Positions 35,601 through 43,284 of a stretch of 64,000 nucleotides of DNA are shown piece by piece. How positions within the stretch are numbered: the first letter of the stretch is position 1; each line of letters begins with the position of its first letter. Source of the DNA: Woeseiaceae bacterium (GTDB taxonomy: Bacteria > Pseudomonadota > Gammaproteobacteria > Steroidobacterales > Woeseiaceae); contig JAJFKT010000015.1 in assembly GCA_021773075.1 (NCBI GenBank), forward strand, positions 62,001-126,000, in the 5' to 3' direction. The position numbers were made by a program, and so were the translations under genes. The notes under the pieces were generated by a model, which did no database searches, was not told the origin of the DNA, and was given only the letters and a program-made list of their open reading frames with translations.

Positions 35601-36074
35601 GTCTTTCTCACATTCGACGATTCCGAGGTTATTGCCAGGCTGCATTGTCTGCCACGCGGCATTGCCGGCGCCGTCACTGCGAAAATGGCTCATCGTGCCG
35701 GTGTAACTACCAATACCATTGATTAGTCGGCTTGCATCCTCGCAGGCAAACGCGGTTTTTTGAATAAACTGCGTATTTGACGCATCACAGTTTGGTGTCG
35801 TGCCGACAAGCGTCCAGTACAGTCGGTCCGGATCGCAGCCGGCGTCCAGAGGATACGGGGGATCAGCCGAATCGTATGCGACTTTTGTCATTACCGAATT
35901 GTCCATCGAACCGGACGAGTCAATAATGAACATCAGGTTTGGTTTCGGCGGGTTCGCCTGGTTCGGATTGATCAGCAGAATCTCTGTGTCATCCGCAATA
36001 GCTGGCGTGCCGCTGGTCAACACGATCAGCAGGCCTGCACACATCCATTGTGCTTGTTTGATTACCTTATTCAT
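32664..36074 (-). CDS. pilY1: Pilus-tip adhesin PilY1 (operon B)
   Basis: This 1136-residue exported protein has a signal peptide to about residue 28. A vWA-like domain with a MIDAS motif lies in FIIDSSGSMDN (D52, S54, S56), with AGRTPLSETL further on. The C-terminal beta-propeller contains VVYAATNDGYLHAIDGD and the calcium-loop-like DLNGDGFADRMY. These are the same domains as the operon A copy but with quite different sequence, so the two are diverged paralogues rather than a recent copy. It lies between the small exported protein and pilE. A tip adhesin/mechanosensor role is the family expectation. Confidence 0.95.
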   Translation of the reverse strand: MNKVIKQAQWMCAGLLIVLTSGTPAIADDTEILLINPNQANPPKPNLMFIIDSSGSMDNSVMTKVAYDSADPPYPLDAGCDPDRLYWTLVGTTPNCDASNTQFIQKTAFACEDASRLINGIGSYTGTMSHFRSDGAGNAAWQTMQPGNNLGIVECEKDSGIHGVGGTPATAPFAQKGSTLVAFTADEGQVIDWSGDGVVNEAVTVYDGNYLNYRAVPITVSARKIDIVQDVVGTVLNAISDVNVGVMRFNDRDGGPVIQDIVDLDLGTNRTAIINAVDSILPAGRTPLSETLYEAARFWRGMPAHYGETIDEHDTDLGALSQEDPEIYEQPAMTSCTKNFNVLLTDGNPVDDDETPALVNHATLGFPNWSGALGGRTGCTFDIEGDCLDDVAEYLFKEDINPTLVGDQSVTTHTIGFAIDLPVMEQAAALSGGEYFLADDIESLTLALLKIVAIVQDRSLSFSAPAVAVNSFNRTRNLNDLYLTSFGARGKVHWPGNVKKYVIKDGEIVDDNDNPAIDPATGFFDKNAQNLWATTPDGFDVEKGGAANLLPVPGSRNIYTYNGSDTDLIAGTNHVSILNSAAFTLADFGLTGAVGEPTVDQMILWARGADQADEDGDTDLTEPRNDIGDPLHSQPAAVVYGGTAGNPDTVVYAATNDGYLHAIDGDTGVELWSFIPKEHMAAFSKLYSNLDSNIKNYGIDGDIIPITKDINGDGVIDSGAGDFVYIIFGMRRGGSKYYALNVSDKTSPKLLWQFGDASIGQSWSTPSIARVDMPIGFGLNADKAIVVIGGGYDTSHDTIAHPAGPDALGAGIYFLDLLTGNVLWHAKSSGAELNLSNMTRAIPSSVRVIDLNGDGFADRMYASDLGGQIWRFDITNGNAPDGLLADALVAGGVIAQLGAEGNTPTTDAETRRFYGSPDVSLFNDNSQNRRFIALSIGSGYRAHPLDNTTNERFYSIRDKIVFGQMTQDQYNNFTPIVESDLVEIQGSIGKTISAGDDGWMFTLPANQKVLTDSATFNNEIFFVAFSPDPDNVAQASCTAGVGRNFLYRVSVVNGDPIADLDSVTPGSEDALRVENLKQGGIAPSPRFLFPTPDPTCTVTATEDCKEPPLSCVGVECFDPGFENNPVRTLWTQDGIE

Positions 36075-36096
36075 ACGACTAGCCTCTGTTTATCCT

Positions 36097-36444
36097 TCAC
36101 TCAGCATTACGAACGGTGAATGCCACCTTCGTAACCTGCTTCGATTCGATATTCTGTGTTACCAGTACGCCTTGGTCCTGGCCGCGTAACAGTGCCGCGC
36201 GCTTTCGAAATTGGGCAAATGAAACGGTCTTGGCATTGATCTCCCAACGAACATCAGGCGATACGCGACTGGTTTGGTAGTCGCAGCTGCTGCAGGTCTT
36301 GTAGGCGATCGTGCCATTCTTGTTCCTGGGTAAACGGACCTCATCCAGTGACACTTCATAGCCGTTTTCAATAAATATGAACTCCGCGCTGGCTGGCAGA
36401 GCCAGAAACAGGGCGATCGCGGTAATTAGTAATTTCGTTTTCAT
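36097..36444 (-). CDS. Small exported protein of pilus operon B
   Basis: I do not recognise a family for this 115-residue protein. It has a clear signal peptide (KLLITAIALFLALPASA). The mature part has a Cys-x2-Cys (CSSCDY) and a basic patch around residue 80 (FRKRAALLRGQ). Position between pilX and pilY1, in a gap of only about 20 bp on each side, places it in the pilus operon. It occupies the slot of a PilY2-like accessory protein but on the other side of pilY1 and with different sequence. A possible role is helping PilY1 fold or dock. Confidence 0.7.
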   Translation of the reverse strand: MKTKLLITAIALFLALPASAEFIFIENGYEVSLDEVRLPRNKNGTIAYKTCSSCDYQTSRVSPDVRWEINAKTVSFAQFRKRAALLRGQDQGVLVTQNIESKQVTKVAFTVRNAE

Positions 36445-36462
36445 TTGAGTGCTCCGTTACCG

Positions 36463-36945
36463 TTACGGTATCAGCGTCGGTGAAGTTGGACCCACGACGT
36501 AAAAAGCCTGCGTATGGGTTGCTGTGGCATCACGGTCAGTGACATTGCCAGGGTCGAGTCGATACGCTGCTTGTGATGTCGCGAGAAAATGGTAGGCAGA
36601 AACACCGCTACCCGCACCCAGGCTGAATGCCTTGTCCGGTACCAGCGTTGAATCCTCATACTGAACGGATGGAGTGATTTCGTAGGTTCCCGTCACAGGC
36701 GGAATCACAACAGGAATCGCAGGATTGAAGGGTCCGGCCGCGAGTGCGTTCTCGATACCCGTTTCTGCCGCCTGAAATACGTTCTCGTAAGTCTGGTTGT
36801 TGCGCGCCATCGCCAATTCGGTAGTCGCCGTATTCATACCGGAGACCGCCAATATGGTAATGACGACGAGCAGCAGCAATCCGACAATCAATGCCGCACC
36901 TTGCTGGCGTCTGCGATCTTTCATTGCTTGAAAATTCGAAGTCAT
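36463..36945 (-). CDS. pilX: Minor pilin PilX (operon B)
   Basis: This 160-residue protein has RRRQQG followed by AALIVGLLLLVVITILAVSGM and TATTELAMARNNQTYENVFQAAETGIENAL, the PilX N-terminal domain pattern. As in other PilX proteins Glu5 is not conserved. I chose the ATG at 36945 instead of a TTG 12 bases upstream. It follows pilW by 14 bp. Confidence 0.87.
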   Translation of the reverse strand: MTSNFQAMKDRRRQQGAALIVGLLLLVVITILAVSGMNTATTELAMARNNQTYENVFQAAETGIENALAAGPFNPAIPVVIPPVTGTYEITPSVQYEDSTLVPDKAFSLGAGSGVSAYHFLATSQAAYRLDPGNVTDRDATATHTQAFYVVGPTSPTLIP

Positions 36946-36959
36946 AATTCGTCTCAACC

Positions 36960-37973
36960 TTAAGTTCTGGCGTTGCGCAGCAGGATCGTCTTCGATACCT
37001 GCATACGTCTAAAGCTGTCGTTTTGAACACCGAGGTCTACATCACCCGGCTCGAAATCACGATTATCCTGAATACCGGGTTCAATGGTGACGCCGCGGAC
37101 CACCATCCAGATACGCGCGGTCATGATGCGTGCGCCAGGGACAAAGCCAACAGCCGTCGGGTTGTATATTGGGTCACCCGGGTTCACGTAGCGATCGACC
37201 GTATTGTCAGCGTCCACATCAATGCCGAGCTGGATCTGCAGATTTTCGACGCCGGGTGCGACTTCATCGTCGATGATCCACGGTCCGGCCACACTGCCCA
37301 TAAGCCGATGCCGACGCAGCGTCGGTACGCCGTTAATCAGTGTGGACGTGGGCGAAACGTAGTAGCTCGTAACGATCAGGTTATGGGTCTCCGAGTCGAA
37401 CGCAGGATCTGTCGGATCGTCCGCCGCTGAGGCTGCGGTAGCGGCTGTGAAAGCTGGAGGAATGACACCAGTCGCAAATATCTCGCCCTGAACGCGTGTT
37501 GACTGAATTTGCAATTGCCCGAGTATCGGGTCGACGTGTGCGACGCTAGCTCGACGAATCGTTATGACGTCCGAGTTAGCTTGTGAACCATTTGTGGCGG
37601 CGCAGGCCAGCCCGTAGCCATTGTTTACGCCATCAATGGGCAGCGCGAGATTGAGTACCCAATCGGCCGAACAGGTACCGATGGGTTGCGGTAGTCCATT
37701 TGGGTTTGCATTGCCAATAATCGATCGGCCTTCAACCGCGAGTCCGCGACTGTTTCGGCCCCAGTTGCTGGCCATGCGCAAATCAGCCTCGATGGTGTCC
37801 ATCGCAAACTGTGCGGTCTCCTGAACCCGTGCAATGGATTCATTAACGACAAACGCCTGGCGACTTTGATTGTAGATCTGGATAGCACCGATCATCAGAA
37901 AGGACCCGATTGCGAGCGCAACCATGAGTTCGACCAACGTGAGACCCGATTGCTTCATTCTCAATATCCTCAT
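36960..37973 (-). CDS. pilW: Minor pilin PilW (operon B)
   Basis: This 337-residue protein has leader MRILRMKQSG then LTLVELMVALAIGSFLMIGA, with Glu5. The SIARVQETAQFAMDTIEADLRMASNWG helix is the PilW signature. The start overlaps the pilV stop by 4 bases. It is the large minor pilin of the tip complex and the operon B counterpart of the gene at 23521-24534. Confidence 0.9.
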   Translation of the reverse strand: MRILRMKQSGLTLVELMVALAIGSFLMIGAIQIYNQSRQAFVVNESIARVQETAQFAMDTIEADLRMASNWGRNSRGLAVEGRSIIGNANPNGLPQPIGTCSADWVLNLALPIDGVNNGYGLACAATNGSQANSDVITIRRASVAHVDPILGQLQIQSTRVQGEIFATGVIPPAFTAATAASAADDPTDPAFDSETHNLIVTSYYVSPTSTLINGVPTLRRHRLMGSVAGPWIIDDEVAPGVENLQIQLGIDVDADNTVDRYVNPGDPIYNPTAVGFVPGARIMTARIWMVVRGVTIEPGIQDNRDFEPGDVDLGVQNDSFRRMQVSKTILLRNART

Positions 37974-38452
37974 AACAGGCGTACCGGGATAGTAATGACG
38001 TAGCTGGGCACTTCACCCGGCTCAGTCCAGCTCACCGTGATTTGATAGGTTGGCGGAGTGCCTACAGGGGTCGCGAAAACCACCGCGACGGTACCGCTGG
38101 GCAAGGTTTCTGCGGCCTGTGCTTGCCAAAGGAATATATCGTTGGCTGCCATGCTCGCCGCATTGCAATCAACTCCACCGGTGACACAGCTGTTGTCGGT
38201 GCCCGTCGCGTTTGCGGCGTGATTGTACGCCGCGCCAGCAATGGGATTCGCTCGGATCCGGTCAGCCACATCGCCTGCGAGCGTAACGGCATGGTGTCGG
38301 AACATGGAAGTCCGACCGGCCTGTAAGCTCTGGACATAGAGACCCGCGATGCCAAGCATGCCGACCGACATGATAACCAGAGCAATCAATACCTCCACCA
38401 GAGAAAAACCGCTCTGATGACGTTTTCTGATTGTGTCGTTCATGAATTCCAT
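37970..38452 (-). CDS. pilV: Minor pilin PilV (operon B)
   Basis: This 160-residue protein has RHQSG then FSLVEVLIALVIMSVGMLGIAGLY and the PilV-type VQSLQAGRTSMFRHHAVTLAGDVADRIR helix. The ATG at 38452 has a GGAGG ribosome-binding site about 10 bases upstream; an internal ATG at 38443 is a possible alternative. It overlaps pilW and follows fimU by 3 bp, so translation is tightly linked. Confidence 0.9.
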   Translation of the reverse strand: MEFMNDTIRKRHQSGFSLVEVLIALVIMSVGMLGIAGLYVQSLQAGRTSMFRHHAVTLAGDVADRIRANPIAGAAYNHAANATGTDNSCVTGGVDCNAASMAANDIFLWQAQAAETLPSGTVAVVFATPVGTPPTYQITVSWTEPGEVPSYVITIPVRLL

Positions 38453-38455
38453 TTT

Positions 38456-39040
38456 CTAACAGCCTCCATGAAACGTGACCTGACCTTCGTCGGCGAGCAC
38501 GGTTGCCCGGCCAAGAGGTGTTACCACCAGAACACGGGCAGTTGACTTGCCACCGCCGCCACGAACATTTCCGCGAATATCGCAAAGCACCATTGTTGCG
38601 AGTGGCGGAGTGCCTGTGATGTTGCCGCGTCCGAGTCCGGTTGAGGCGAAGGAGAAGTAATCGTCAGGACCGGTCGTATTCACGACGATGCTTGTCTCCA
38701 TCGGCGGAAAACGTCGCAATATGGGTTCCCCGGCATCAACAACAATGTCGCCGTCACGGTCTTCAAAAACGACCCAGCCAGCTTCGAGCTGACCACCGCA
38801 AGTCGGCGTGACAGCAAATGAGTCCGCGCTCGCACAGATTGTGATATTGGTTTTGGCGCGCGATGCCTCGCTGCGGGCGAGGTGGAAGCTCGAATGCAGG
38901 TCATTGGCCGCGGCAGTCATACGACTGTTCTGCCGAAACGACTGCATATTCGGAATTCCAAGCGTCAAGACAACGCCGACGATTAGCATCGTCGTCAGGA
39001 GCTCATAAAGCGTAAAGCCTGTCTGTTTTTTCGTTTTCAT
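38456..39040 (-). CDS. fimU: Minor pilin FimU (GspH type, operon B)
   Basis: This 194-residue protein has leader MKTKKQTG followed by FTLYELLTTMLIVGVVLTLG, with Glu5. The later FEDRDGDIVVDAGEPILR and VLCDIRGN segments are typical for FimU/GspH proteins, which initiate pilus assembly. I chose the ATG at 39040; a TTG at 39067 would give an unusual leader. It is followed 3 bp later by pilV and preceded by fimT. Confidence 0.88.
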   Translation of the reverse strand: MKTKKQTGFTLYELLTTMLIVGVVLTLGIPNMQSFRQNSRMTAAANDLHSSFHLARSEASRAKTNITICASADSFAVTPTCGGQLEAGWVVFEDRDGDIVVDAGEPILRRFPPMETSIVVNTTGPDDYFSFASTGLGRGNITGTPPLATMVLCDIRGNVRGGGGKSTARVLVVTPLGRATVLADEGQVTFHGGC

Positions 39041-39139
39041 GCCGCCCACTATAAAGAGTCGTTGCAACAGGCGTCCGGAGAGCCGATAAGCGGCACTGCG
39101 ATACCGATAAACGGTCGAAGATCGGTGCTTTGTTTTGAC

Positions 39140-39673
39140 TTAATCCGCGCACGAATAGGGTTCACCTCCGGTAGTGTGACGTGCGACACGCGGACGCCCC
39201 GTGTAGCTAACAACAAGGGCTTTGGGGGAAATTCGGCCCTGTCGGTCGCACACGACAAAAGTCCCGTTTGTTGCTCGAAGAAAGGTTGCGCGAAACGTAA
39301 ACCCCAGTCGATTGACTGCGATTCTAACGTCCTCCGCGACGCTGTGTTTCAGGAGCAGGGGCTCACCCTGATCGAGGCGTGGAGGGGAGTCGCGATCCAG
39401 GTTTTCGAACATGAGCCATCCGCGGGACCAGTCGCGACCTGGCGTGCATTTGCTGCCGTCGAAACTGGGGCAAAGCGAAACGACCTTGCGACGCATAATC
39501 GATTCCTTGCGCGCAAGGTGAATTGCGTGAAAAAGTGCATTGATTTCAGTAGCTTGCCGTGCTCGAGCCAGGCTGCTCGCCAGTGATGGAATGGCCAGAC
39601 CGGTTAGCACGGCGACCAGAACCAGGGTTATCAATAGTTCGTAAAGCGTGAATCCTCGGTAGTTTGCAGTCAT
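39140..39673 (-). CDS. fimT: Minor pilin FimT (GspH type, operon B)
   Basis: This 177-residue protein has a very short leader (MTANYRG) before FTLYELLITLVLVAVLTGLAIP with Glu5. The helix continues ARARQATEINALFHAIHLARKESI, and a later WLMFENLDRDSPP segment fits GspH/FimT. Some FimT pilins bind DNA during natural transformation. The C-terminal part here has several Arg residues (GRPRVARH) that could suit this, but that is inference. An AAGGAGG ribosome-binding site stands 7 bases before the ATG. It leads operon B; operon A has no matching second GspH-type gene. Confidence 0.87.
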   Translation of the reverse strand: MTANYRGFTLYELLITLVLVAVLTGLAIPSLASSLARARQATEINALFHAIHLARKESIMRRKVVSLCPSFDGSKCTPGRDWSRGWLMFENLDRDSPPRLDQGEPLLLKHSVAEDVRIAVNRLGFTFRATFLRATNGTFVVCDRQGRISPKALVVSYTGRPRVARHTTGGEPYSCAD

Positions 39674-39808
39674 CTGAACCTCCTTGTGCAGGGGTATTGT
39701 TGTACTGCGTGCACCCGGAACTCCCGCGGTCTAATTGGCGGGGATGTGCTGTTATTGCTTCGGGATGGGCGGTATATTGCAACTCATACCGAATGAGAGG
39801 ATTGTTGG

Positions 39809-40216
39809 ATGTCGCGTTCAGAATTGCTGGGCAAATTCGAAAAACTCGGAATACTTTCGACACCGCAAAGGATCGAAGTCGCTGCTGTTCTGCTGCAAAA
39901 ACCACAGCATTTGTCGGCGGACCAGATTATTTCGCAACTGCGGGACGCGGGTAGCAAGGTATCCAAGGCAACTGTCTATAACTCATTGAATTTATTCGTA
40001 GAACGGGGCCTGATCAAAGAGTGCGTGGTGGACCCTGAACGTCGATTTTACGACTCGAGCACGATTCCGCACCACCATTTTTACAACGCAGATACGGGTG
40101 TGCTCTCAGATATTCCTTTCGATGCAATCCGATTGGTCGACTTACCGGAGCTGCCGCCGGGAACAAGGCTCGAAAATGCGGAGTTAATCATCCACGTCCG
40201 CAATTCATTGGACTAA
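39809..40216 (+). CDS. Fur-family regulator, Irr-like
   Basis: This 135-residue protein has the Fur winged helix (TPQRIEVAAVLLQKPQHLSADQI, then SKATVYNSLNLFVERGLI) and a short dimerisation domain. It has FYDSSTIPHHHFYNADTGVLSDIP, with three consecutive histidines (88-90), a pattern close to Irr, the haem- and iron-responsive branch known mainly from Alphaproteobacteria. It lacks the C-terminal Cys-x2-Cys zinc sites of Fur and Zur; its only cysteine is C72. It is transcribed alone, divergent from fimT with 135 bp between. An iron-, haem- or peroxide-responsive repressor is likely; the target is unknown. Confidence 0.85.
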   Translation: MSRSELLGKFEKLGILSTPQRIEVAAVLLQKPQHLSADQIISQLRDAGSKVSKATVYNSLNLFVERGLIKECVVDPERRFYDSSTIPHHHFYNADTGVLSDIPFDAIRLVDLPELPPGTRLENAELIIHVRNSLD

Positions 40217-40264
40217 ATCACCAAATTGTTGGCCGTAGCCCTTTTCGCAGGTTTGCCGCGAGGC

Positions 40265-40270
40265 TATACT
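40265..40270 (+). promoter_or_regulatory. Candidate -10 box for tRNA-Thr
   Basis: TATACT followed by a GC-rich stretch (GCGCGCCGC) is typical of a stable-RNA promoter. A -35 element is less clear: TTTTCG at 40242 gives 17-bp spacing. The transcript would have a leader of about 40 bases before the tRNA. Confidence 0.4.
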
Positions 40271-40317
40271 GCGCGCCGCTCGTGACGGGATCAAAGCCCG
40301 GTAGCGGCAAGTCTTTG

Positions 40318-40393
40318 GCCGGATTAGCTCAGGTGGTAGAGCGGTACATTCGTAATGTATAGGTCGGGTGTTCGAGTCACCCATCCGGCACCA
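40318..40393 (+). tRNA. tRNA-Thr (anticodon CGT)
   Basis: The 76-base sequence forms a standard cloverleaf. The acceptor pair is GCCGGAT and ATCCGGC, the D-arm carries AGCTCAGGTGGTAGAGC, the T-arm GGGTGTTCGAGTCACCC, and the CCA is encoded. The loop TTCGTAA gives anticodon CGT, reading threonine codon ACG. A terminator follows at once. Confidence 0.96.
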
Positions 40394-40400
40394 AGTGACA

Positions 40401-40432
40401 GCCCTCGTTCAGAATTGGACGAGGGCCTTTTT
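40401..40432 (+). terminator. Intrinsic terminator after tRNA-Thr
   Basis: GCCCTCGT pairs with ACGAGGGC around a 10-base loop, followed by CTTTTT. It lies 7 bases after the tRNA end, so it closes the tRNA transcript. It may also help end the convergent DUF885 gene, whose stop is 14 bp further. Confidence 0.85.
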
Positions 40433-40445
40433 CTTTGCCGCGACA

Positions 40446-42224
40446 TCATTCCTGTTTTATTTTTTCGATCCAGGCCAGCACGGCCTTTTCCGTCATCGGC
40501 AAGGTCATACTGCCGTTCTCCAAAATGCGATCGTGAAAGTCGCGGATATCAAATTGCTGGCCGAGTTCAACTTCGGCCAGCGTGCGCAGGCGTCTGATTT
40601 CCAACATTCCGAGCATGTAAGAATTGGCCTGTCCCGGCCAGGAAATGTATCGGTTGATATCATTCTGAATATCAACTGGTGCCCAGCCCGTATTATTCAT
40701 CATGTAGTCGACCGCTTGCTGTCGAGACCAGCCTTTGGTGTGTATGCCAGAATCGATTACGAGGCGTGCCGCTCGCGCGGCCTGATCCGATAGCAGGCCC
40801 ATAAGATCGAGTGGCCCCCTGTAGAGATCGAGCTCCTGTGCGACGCGTTCGGAGTACAGCGCCCAGCCCTCACCGTAGCCGGAATTCCAGAGGTATCGAG
40901 CAAGCGGATGGACCTTGTCACCCAATTCCAGCGCGATCGCACCTTGCAAGTGATGCCCCGGGTAGGTCTCGTGATACAAGGTCGATTGCTGTGTTGCTCT
41001 TGAGCGATTTTCAGGATCACGTGTGGCGATGTAGAAAATGCCTGGTCGTGTCCCATCTTCTGACGAGGAGTGATACTCACCGACACCGCTCGCGGCAAAA
41101 GACGGATACGGCTTGATGACCACATCGGCTTTCGGGAGCAGGCCGAAAACCTCAGCCATTTTTTCTCTCGCTGCATCAAGCGAATCGATGGAATATTGCA
41201 GGACGTCGTCTTCAGAACGGAATGTAAACTCGGAGTCAACGTTGATGCGGCGCACGAATTTTTCGATCGATTGCCCTTCGTAATTCGCTGCGAGTATGTC
41301 TTCCATCTCGCCGCGGATCTTCGACATTTGTGCGAGGCCGAGTTCGTGAATTTCATCGGCCGTCGGCTGGATGGTCGCAAATGAGCGCACCAGATGCGGA
41401 TAGCATTCGGCACCATTCGGATTATAGCTAAGTGCGATTTCTTCACGCGCACTGTCGAGGTACTCGCCTTCGATGAAGTCTGCATAGCGATTAATTGCCG
41501 GTACAATTTCCTCGTCAAAAATCTTCCGCACGGCGCCGTCGAAAACCTCGTCGTCAGCTCGCTCACCCATCGCCAGGAACGGAGAATTCTCGTTGCGCAG
41601 TCCTCTGACTTCTTCGGGAACAGCCTCGACGGTTAGTCGGGGCGAGCTATACCCCATCGCCAGTCCCCTCTTCAGGTTCGCGATCTCAGTATCAACAAAC
41701 TGATCCACCGCGGCGAGTCGCGCCAAGGCCTGTTCCTTGAGATCGTCCGACTCCAGCGGCTGAATATCGAAAACGAAAGGCATCCCCGTATACCACGCAG
41801 TCGTCGTGCTTGTTTCCCAGAGCTCCTTGCGACAAACCCGAACGGCTTTCGAGCCAACAAGTTGCTCGTGAAGAATTCCATAGGTCACCCAGTCGCGACT
41901 GCCGACCTCAGGTGGTTCTCCCTTCGCGTCAAGCTCCGCCAGCCAGGCGTCTTCGCGCGCCTGCCATTCGGTTTGTGCCGCCAATGAGTTGTCGAACAGG
42001 CGATCATGGCGTGCGCCTTCGATTCCTATTCGGGTTGCAAGCGTTGGGCTGCGTTCCAGCATTGCGGCAAGATACTCGTCAGCAATCGCTTCGATGTCGC
42101 GCTGATCCGCTTCAGTAGGCTGCGCCTCGGCTGCCGGAGTGTCGGATTGGCAAGCGACGAATAACAGCATTGCGCAAATAACTACAATCGCGCTCAAGCC
42201 ACGAATTAGGGTGTTGCTGGACAT
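40446..42224 (-). CDS. DUF885-family lipoprotein, putative metallopeptidase
   Basis: This 592-residue protein starts at the ATG with a GGAGG ribosome-binding site. It has a lipoprotein signal (LLFVAC, then SDTPAAEAQ), so it is probably anchored in an envelope membrane. The large domain matches the DUF885 family, with YHETYPGHHLQGAIALE near the end resembling a zinc-binding HExxH-type helix, and the SGYGEGWALYSERVAQEL and WPGQANSYMLG segments usual for the family. Members are thought to act as carboxypeptidase- or oligopeptidase-like enzymes. It stands alone, between tRNA-Thr and a LytTR regulator. Confidence 0.85.
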   Translation of the reverse strand: MSSNTLIRGLSAIVVICAMLLFVACQSDTPAAEAQPTEADQRDIEAIADEYLAAMLERSPTLATRIGIEGARHDRLFDNSLAAQTEWQAREDAWLAELDAKGEPPEVGSRDWVTYGILHEQLVGSKAVRVCRKELWETSTTTAWYTGMPFVFDIQPLESDDLKEQALARLAAVDQFVDTEIANLKRGLAMGYSSPRLTVEAVPEEVRGLRNENSPFLAMGERADDEVFDGAVRKIFDEEIVPAINRYADFIEGEYLDSAREEIALSYNPNGAECYPHLVRSFATIQPTADEIHELGLAQMSKIRGEMEDILAANYEGQSIEKFVRRINVDSEFTFRSEDDVLQYSIDSLDAAREKMAEVFGLLPKADVVIKPYPSFAASGVGEYHSSSEDGTRPGIFYIATRDPENRSRATQQSTLYHETYPGHHLQGAIALELGDKVHPLARYLWNSGYGEGWALYSERVAQELDLYRGPLDLMGLLSDQAARAARLVIDSGIHTKGWSRQQAVDYMMNNTGWAPVDIQNDINRYISWPGQANSYMLGMLEIRRLRTLAEVELGQQFDIRDFHDRILENGSMTLPMTEKAVLAWIEKIKQE

Positions 42225-42279
42225 ATTTTGCCTCCAGAAGGTCAGTCGGCAATTTTGACACAGAAAACAGCAAAAGGTT

Positions 42280-43131
42280 TTAGGCGAGTCGTTCTCTGAG
42301 TTCCCGCCTGAAGCGGCGGCTGACCGGAACCATCGCGTCGGTTCGAAGTTTTGCCTGGCCGTCGCCGGAATCAAACGCGACTATTTCGGCAACCTTGTCC
42401 AGATTGACAATAGCGCTGCGATGCACGCGCTGAAAACCCATGGGCATCAGTCGTTCGTCGATCCGCGTCATTGTTTCGCGCAGCGGATAAACTCGATCGC
42501 CGACATGCAGGTTGACGTAATTTCCACAGGACTCGACCCAGTCGATTTCGTCGACACGAACCAGAAATTCACGGCCGAGTTTCTTGACCAGAAACCGATC
42601 GGATAGCGGCTCTGCAGGATCGCTTTCGGCGTCCCCGGTAATGAAGCCTGCTTCGCCCTGCAGTCTTCGCAAAATGAAGCCGTACAAATAAAGGAGGGCG
42701 ATAATCAGCAGATAAGTCCGAAAGTCTTTTAAGTATTCGTACGCAAACTCCCCGACCCAGTTGTCCCACCGATATACCCTGGCGTCGGCGCCAAAACTGA
42801 AAACAAACACGCGTACCCAGTACATTATGAATACGTGCAGGAAAGAAAAAAAGAAGGTAAACATCGCATGTGCAAAAACACTGAACAGCCAGGTCGCGGC
42901 CCGAATAGGGAAATGCTTGTTGAACCAAATGATCAAAGGCAGACACAAGGCAATCGCAAAATGACTGCTCGCCTCCAGAATGAACGGTTCACGAAAAACG
43001 TAGCCCCCGTTGTCTCGGCCCCGGTCGAATACCTCTACGCCCAAATTAGCAAATAGGCCGATCAACAGGAGCGCAGCAAATAAGCCGATCTCCCAATAGC
43101 GTCGGTTCTTGAGGTATCTGTCGAGTGTCAT
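42280..43131 (-). CDS. Membrane-anchored LytTR-family DNA-binding regulator
   Basis: This 283-residue protein has about four hydrophobic spans in residues 1-150 and a C-terminal LytTR domain (about 180-283). That domain includes FLVRVDEIDWVESCGNYVNLHV, then YPLRETMTRIDERL, FQRVHRSAIVNLDKVAEI and VSRRFRREL. The domain arrangement, membrane sensor plus LytTR without a response-receiver domain, marks a one-component regulator. It is divergent from an acyltransferase gene. In between lie two 9-bp repeats spaced 21 bp apart, as expected for LytTR binding. The signal it senses is unknown. Confidence 0.9.
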   Translation of the reverse strand: MTLDRYLKNRRYWEIGLFAALLLIGLFANLGVEVFDRGRDNGGYVFREPFILEASSHFAIALCLPLIIWFNKHFPIRAATWLFSVFAHAMFTFFFSFLHVFIMYWVRVFVFSFGADARVYRWDNWVGEFAYEYLKDFRTYLLIIALLYLYGFILRRLQGEAGFITGDAESDPAEPLSDRFLVKKLGREFLVRVDEIDWVESCGNYVNLHVGDRVYPLRETMTRIDERLMPMGFQRVHRSAIVNLDKVAEIVAFDSGDGQAKLRTDAMVPVSRRFRRELRERLA

Positions 43132-43186
43132 AGCGCAATCCTAACCCCAGAGCCGGATATCGGTCGACTTATCGTCCCTGCTTTCC

Positions 43187-43216
43187 GCCGTTCGTCACAT
43201 AAACGGCGCCGTTAAA
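43187..43216. promoter_or_regulatory. LytTR-type direct-repeat operator candidate
   Basis: GCCGTTCGT (43187-43195) and GCCGTTAAA (43208-43216) share GCCGTT and start 21 bp apart, leaving a 12-bp spacer. Paired 9-bp repeats with GTT cores and about 12 bp between are the known LytTR binding format. The first copy also resembles the AlgR consensus. The second overlaps a palindrome, AACGGCGCCGTT (43202-43213). Confidence 0.6.
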
Positions 43217-43284
43217 CCCTTTGTAATAGCCCGACCCGGTTTTGACGTGCAGTCTGGCGTTTGTCACCAGACCAAAGGAACATT

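Noticed and set aside
40757..41566. 269-codon open frame within the DUF885 gene
   Set aside because: It is a second frame of the same strand with unusual Arg/Ser-rich content; the DUF885 frame carries all recognisable motifs.
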